DNA from: Benincasa hispida
Lineage: Eukaryota; Streptophyta; Magnoliopsida; Cucurbitales; Cucurbitaceae
Assembly: GCF_009727055.1 (NCBI RefSeq)
Contig: NC_052356.1
Coordinates: 6,646,002-6,710,001, forward strand
Reading direction: 5' to 3'
Length of the DNA: 64,000 nt
Shown one piece after another: positions 59,082 to 64,000 of this stretch; position 1 is the stretch's first letter, and each line of letters opens with the position of its first letter. A program made the position numbers and the translations under genes. Below the pieces are notes generated by a model. That model made no database searches, was not told the DNA's origin, and was given only the letters and a program-made list of their open reading frames with translations.

Positions 59082-60435
59082 TTGGGGCGTAAATGTCAAT
59101 AAGACCCAACTTGCTCACACACGAGTCAAATAACTGTTTGGGCAGTCCCTTTGTCAGGACATCTGTAATCTGTTGGTTGGAAGGAATATAAGGAGCACAA
59201 ATGTTGCCACTATTAAGTCTTTCCTTGATGAAATGCCGATCAATCTCCACATGCTTTGTTCTATCATGTTGAATTAGGTTATTTGCTATGCTTATTGTGG
59301 TTTTGTTATCACAATAGAGTTTCAATGGACTGGTATGATCTTGGTGAAGGTCTCTAAAAACTTTTTCAAGCCAAATTTCTTCACAGATTCCTAGATTCAT
59401 GGTCTTGTACTCAGCTTCGACACTACTTCTGGCAACACCACCTTGTCTTTTATTCATCCATGTGACAAGGTTACCTAACACACAAAGGTACAATATCTTG
59501 ATGTTGACTTTCTGTCTACTACAGACCCGGCCCAATCTGCATCTGTGTATGTGTCGATGCATCGCCTTTCAACTTTCCTAAACATCAAGCCTTTCCCTGG
59601 AGAAGTTTTCAGATATCTCAAAATGCGTTCCACTGCCCTCATATGTTCTTCGTATGGAGACTGCATAAATTGACTTACCATACTCACTACATATGAAATG
59701 TTGGGCCTAGTATGAGAGAGATATATTAATTTCCCAGCAAGCTGTTGATATCTTTCTTTGCTAACTGGAACACCTTCACTCATATCACTTAACTTTGCAT
59801 TTGCTTCTATAGGAGTGTCAACTGGTTTACAGCCTGTCATACCTCCGTTGGGAAACTGAAACCCCTTCTTTCGATCGAGCTACTTCCATTCCAAGGAAGT
59901 ACCTTAGTCTCCCAAGGTCCTTGATTTTGAATTCCTTAGCCATCTTCGTCTTTAATCGGTTAATCTCTGAGGTATTATCTCCTGAAATGACAATGTCATT
60001 AACATAAACAATTAAAACTGTAATTTTTCCGGATACTGACCTTTTAGTGAAGATAGTATGATCTGATTGTGACTTTACAAACGTAGTAAACCTGTCAAAC
60101 CAGAACCTTAGGACTGTTTTAGCCCATACAAGGACTTCCTTAGTCTGCAAACCCGGTGTTAAACTGTTTCTCAAATCCTGGGGGAGGACTTATGTAGACT
60201 TTTTCCTCCAACTCTTCGTTGAGAAAGGCATTCTTCACATCAAGCTGGTGAAGGGGTTAATCTTTATTAATTGCAATGGCAAGCAGAACCCGTACTGTGT
60301 TTAGCTTTGCGACTGATGAAAAGTCTCAAAATAATCAACCTCGAAAGTTTTGAGTAAAGCCCCTGGAAACTAATCTGGTCTTGTACCGATCAAGAACAAT
60401 ACTTTATTGTGAACACCTATTTACATTCGACTGCT
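59077..60435 (-). pseudogene. Copia C reverse transcriptase and RNase H
   Basis: Minus strand: DVKNAFLNEELEEKVY near 60245, then TVLIVYVNDIVISGDN near 60010 with the catalytic YVDD box changed to YVND. Then LGRLRYFLGMEVARSKEG, HTRPNISYVVSMVSQFM, TYTDADWAGSVVDRKST, RSSVEAEYKTMNLGICEE, LYCDNKTTISIANN and HVEIDRHFIKERL, ending LIDIYAPT. The pieces lie in at least four frames. RNase H residues are largely kept, so decay is recent compared with the other elements here. Confidence 0.93.
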
Positions 60436-62157
60436 TTATGACCATTTGGAAGAGTGACTTGGTCTCACGTATGATTTTTCTCGAGAGCCACAATTTCTTC
60501 CATGACTGCGGCTTTCCAATGCTGTGTGTATACTGTTTGGTATCACCACTGTGTTTAGATTTGTAGTGAGGGCCTTGAACGGAGACAGGTTGCTGTAGGA
60601 CAAGTAACTTTGCAATGGATATTTTGTACATGATCTGGTACCTTTCCTTAGGGCAATCAAGAGGTCAAGGGATACATTTCTATCTTTACTTTCTTTGGGC
60701 TTCATACTGCATTCACCTTCCTGCTCAAACGTCCCATGTTCTGTCATTTTCCCACTTTCAACGATGTTTTCAGTGGGAGCGGGAGACATTTCTTTTCCAG
60801 GTTGAACAACATTCTTTGCTGGAACAAGTGTCTCAGAGTGACCTGGTCTCACGTATGATTTTTCTCGAGAGCCACAATTTCTTCCATGACTGCGGCTTTC
60901 CAATGCTGTGTGTATACTGTTTGGTATCACCACTGTGTCTAGATTTGTAGTGAGGGCCTTGAACTCAGGAGACAGGTTGCTGTAGGACAAGTAACTTTGC
61001 AATGGATATTTTGTACATGATCTGGTACCTTTCCTTAGGGCAATCGAGAGGTCAAGGGATACATTTCTATCTTTACTTTCTTTGGGCTTCATACTGCACT
61101 CACCCTCCTGCTCAAACGTCCCATGTTCTGTCATTTTCCCACTTTCAACGATGTTTTCAGCGGGAGCGGGAGACATTTCTTTTCCAGGTTGAACAACATT
61201 CTTTGCTGGAACAAGTGTCTCACAATCATCATTTTCTGCTTCGATTACATCTTTACTGTCATTGTCTTCCCTGTTGTTGCTCTCAATATTTTCAACACAA
61301 GCATCAGTTTTATCACATTCATTATCATGATCAGGGATAGGACTATTAGTACCTGGAACTGATCTTCGTTGCCAAAGAAATAACAGACGGCGCCATTTCC
61401 TTCCTAAGATTCCTCCTATAATATGTGATCCATGGGACTTGTTTGGTCGGGCGAATGGATTCATTGGTACTAATGTCAAGGATGGGTTCTGCATCAGTTT
61501 TATCACATTTATTATCATGATCAGGGATAGGACTATTAGTACCTGGAACTGATCTTCGTTTGCCAAAGAAATAACAGACGGCGCTATTTCCTTTCTGAGA
61601 TTCCTCCTATAATATGTGATCCATGGGACTTGTTTGGTCGGGCGAATGGATTCATTGGTACTGATGTCAAGGATGGGTTCAAGGAAGACAGATAGACTCG
61701 GACCCCAATTGGTTTCTTCACTAGTATTCTCCCCTTGAAGAGAGCCATTGGGAAAAGAATGGATGATCTTTGAAGAATGCCCATTTATCGAGACAAAGTA
61801 AAGTATTTTTTTAGAAGAGGGATGATAACACTTGTACCCATGCTGATGAAGTGGGTACCCCACAAAGATACATTTTTGAGCCCGAGGGGTAAACTTGGTT
61901 TGGTTAGGACCATGAGTATGGACAAACATAACACAGCCAAAATCTCGGATGGGTACAACAGAAAGAAGTCGGGTATTTGGGTAGGACTCTTTAAAAGAAT
62001 CTAAGGGGGTTTGAAATTTTAAAGCTTGGGACGACATTCGATTTATTAGATGGGCTGCTGTTAAGATAGCATCACCCCATAAATAAGAAGGAATGGAAGT
62101 TGACAACATAAGAGATCGAGCAACTTCGACTAGGTGATAGTCTTTCCATTTGACCAC
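60436..62157 (-). pseudogene. Copia C integrase core to RT linker with two tandem duplications
   Basis: The longest open frame in the window (573 codons). The start codes for the end of the integrase core and its C-terminal part (EVARSLMLSTSIPSYLWG, AVLTAAHLINR-like, DFGCVMFVHTHGPNQTK, KCIFVGYPLHQHGYKCY). Then follows the acidic linker before RT. The linker is inflated: a 190-bp unit (61301-61490, repeated 61491-61680) and a 384/387-bp unit (60455-60838 and 60839-61225). The 190-bp repeat throws one copy out of frame, giving SIRPTKQVPWITYYRR, while the other reads PFARPNKSHGSHII. Long but not a new gene. Confidence 0.88.
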
Positions 62158-62700
62158 TACAATTGGTTGAGGGGTGTATGCACAGGAACTCTGATGGACT
62201 ATTCCTTTTGAGATTAGGAACTCTCTTAAGGATTAAGGTATTCTTGACCATTATCACTGCAAAGAATAGCGATTTTGACATTGAACTGAGTTGCTATAAA
62301 ATTGTAGGATTATTGAAAGACCGATGTAACTTTGGATTTGTCTGTCAGAAGGAAAACCCAGGTTAGCCCAGTATGATCATCAATGAAGGTTACAAACCAT
62401 CGCTTCCCAGTGATGGCAGTAACAGGAGACGGACCCCAGACATGGTTATGGAAAATGGTGAATGTTTTAGAAGGTTTATAAGGTTGAGGCTTGAAAGAAA
62501 CACGAGGCTGTTTGGCTTGGACACACACATCGCATTTTAACTTAGAAATATTAATATTATGAAAAAGATGAGGAAACAAACAATTCATATACTGAAAATT
62601 AGGATGACCAAGGTGATAGTGCCATAACATATAGTCAATTTCAGAAATAGAAAAATGAGATGAAAACAAACAAGCCTTATCACATATCCTAAATGAGGCT
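62072..62700 (-). pseudogene. Copia C integrase N-terminal part
   Basis: LWHYHLGHPNFQYMN and CDVCVQAKQPRVSF form the HHCC zinc finger. GKRWFVTFIDDHTGLTWVF holds the first catalytic aspartates. A frameshift near 62310 moves the second aspartate region (FAVIMVKN, family SDNGxEY) to the 62072-62281 frame. Another shift leads into the 573-codon frame. Confidence 0.9.
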
Positions 62701-63450
62701 TATTCAATGAGAAAATAGAGTCCCCTGTCATGTCGGACAGTATCAACCGTCATCCTCGAGTTCAGATCCAGAAAAACAGCAGCATCAGGTGAGAAGATAA
62801 CACGACATTACACATCTTGGAGGATTAAACCTGCGGTCCTGATCCTTTCATTTCTAGCACTAGGCTGATAAGAGATTGATCGGAGGAACCAGTCAAGTGG
62901 TCTGTGGCTCCTGAATCTAATATCCATGATTTATCATTAGTTATACTCACAAAGTCAAAGGAGTTGAAAGTACCTGATTGGGAGATTATACTTATTCCAA
63001 CTGTAATAGAAGTGCTCTGAATGGTTTCCTGATCTAAGGTTGTGTATTTTCAGTTACTGATTCACCTACTAATGCCTGGCTTGACTGTCATTTCTTACCA
63101 TTTGACGGACAACCATGGAGCTTCCAACACTGATCTTTCGTGTGCCAGGGTTTCTTGCAATGTTCACACACTGGGGCTGGCTTACTGTTTTGTTTATCAT
63201 GGACAGGGTCTGATGTTTTGAAAGTAGCAGAATTTGTTGGTGTCACAAGTGTATTGTTCATGGCCTTCGACCTAACAGATTTCCATTAAAGATGGTATAA
63301 CCCTGGTCTCCAATATACGACTTCGCACAACATCAAATTTAGGTCAGTTTTCTCAGAATTTCATATGCATGTAGTGACTCTAAGTATTCTTATGAAGTTT
63401 GATCCATGTGAAGTGCAACAAATAGGAATACTACACATTTTTAGCCGTCA
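62701..63450 (-). pseudogene. Copia C gag end and protease
   Basis: Near 63175-63095 the minus strand reads CEHCKKPWHTKDQCWKLHG, an intact CCHC zinc knuckle. Near 62930-62900 SWILDSGATDHLTGSS is the protease active site. Further right, DVVRSRILETRVIPSLME (63340-63280) is a gag segment. Gag upstream of about 63450 is missing. Frame breaks separate the parts. Confidence 0.87.
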
Positions 63451-63496
63451 TATTTTACTTTTTTTCTCCTCAGCACCAAATAACTCGAGCTTCTTT

Positions 63497-64000
63497 TCTA
63501 GCTTCTATTTTCTTTCTTAATAAATATTCCTGCCTAGATATAGGTGTACGGGTTTCCAAACTTTCTTATGGATTCGGGTTTTTTTCTGACAGATGGTCAG
63601 AACTTCATATGGGTTCGAATCCTATTGAGAGGTCCACTAGAGATCAGAAATTGTTGAAGAAAGAACAAGATGTTTCTTTTGTCCCTTCCAGGCGATCGGA
63701 AAATAAAGAAATAGTTAATATATTCAAGAATAATACATATTTACAAAATACCGCTCAATTCATCCTATTTCATCAGATCCGGGATGTGATATGGTTCCGA
63801 AGGATGAACTGGATATGGACAGTTCCATAAGATTTCATTCTTGAACAAAAATCCATTTATTTATTTATTTCAATCTATTCCATGACCGGAACAGGAGGGA
63901 TACACGTTACACCACGATTTTGAATCAGAAGAGAGATTTCAAGAAATGGCAGATCTATTCACTCTATCAATAACCGAGCCGGATCTGGTCTAGCTTCTAT
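63497..64000 (+). other. Nuclear insertion of plastid DNA (ycf2 region)
   Basis: A roughly 480-bp ycf2 segment (63509-63988) sits between two copies of TCTAGCTTCTAT (63497-63508 and 63989-64000). The second copy abuts the window end, so it may be longer. Left of it is non-plastid DNA and the copia C end. Confidence 0.8.
63556..63988 (+). pseudogene. ycf2: ycf2 internal fragment, nuclear copy
   Basis: Ycf2 is a very large plastid-encoded protein linked to the 2-MD AAA complex that helps pull precursors into the chloroplast. The frame reads [51 protein letters not shown] and IVNIFK. A shift follows near 63745. Then [19 protein letters not shown] appears in another frame, a one-base loss before ISFLNKN, and at the end [20 protein letters not shown]. 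Homology stops at 63988. Intact Ycf2 has over 2,000 residues; this is about 145 residues from its N-terminal half. Dead copy. Confidence 0.93.

Larger units (their letters stand above)
58851..63450 (-). mobile_element. Copia C, minus-strand Ty1/copia element
   Basis: From right to left: gag zinc knuckle, protease, pre-integrase, integrase, RT, RNase H, PPT and a short 3' LTR. Almost the full pol order is kept but with frameshifts, two tandem duplications and a changed RT catalytic site. The 5' LTR and gag start are missing; plastid DNA lies close to the right end. Confidence 0.9.

Noticed and set aside
60615..61362. Plus-strand ORFs of 79-112 codons repeated twice
   Set aside because: Antisense shadows of the copia C linker; they repeat only because the linker is tandemly duplicated.

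Overview
This window looks like a repeat-packed stretch of a flowering-plant nuclear genome. It is AT-rich and dominated by broken Ty1/copia and Ty3/gypsy retrotransposons. I infer a cucurbit (melon or gourd type) because several element families match ones I associate with Cucurbitaceae; this is memory-based and was not searched. Only one intact host gene is visible: a 73-codon UBL5/Hub1 ubiquitin-like gene at 40545..40766 (+) with its own TATA box. The rest is transposons, their LTRs, two plastid fragments, segmental duplications and some assembly artefact.

Layout. 1-4.9 kb: a minus-strand gypsy element with LTR, PBS, gag, protease, RT, RNase H and integrase, cut by the window start. 5.6-6.4 kb: a minus-strand LINE ORF2 relic. 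8.5-11 kb: a minus-strand copia relic. 11.8-12.2 kb: a plastid insertion carrying the 3' part of psaC. 13.4-22.6 kb: a second gypsy element in + orientation. It has an LTR with TATA box, gag, the integrase C-terminus, a 3' spacer, an antisense plant-mobile-domain (PMD) pseudogene and a 3' minisatellite. A minus-strand long-LTR copia-type element replaced its middle. 24.3-40.2 kb: a deep nest, from outside in: PIF/Harbinger-like remnant, copia A, copia B, solo LTRs D and E, and a CGCAT-rich LTR-like block inside D.

40.3-43.5 kb: UBL5 and its 3' region. 44-49 kb: a roughly 1-kb tandem duplication, its second copy split by a 2.9-kb LTR element with no visible RT. 49.1-57.9 kb: a two-copy segmental duplication whose copies hold different DNA in the middle. 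58.85-63.45 kb: a minus-strand copia element with nearly complete but frameshifted gag-pol. 63.5-64.0 kb: a plastid ycf2 fragment.

Two stretches are not natural DNA. Back-to-back Tn5 mosaic ends (the Nextera mate-pair junction adapter) remain at 3820..3851 and 20457..20494. The first lies in an artificial-looking duplication of gag. The second appears to hide a deletion in the PMD pseudogene. Local structure there should not be interpreted biologically. None of the mobile-element coding regions is intact.
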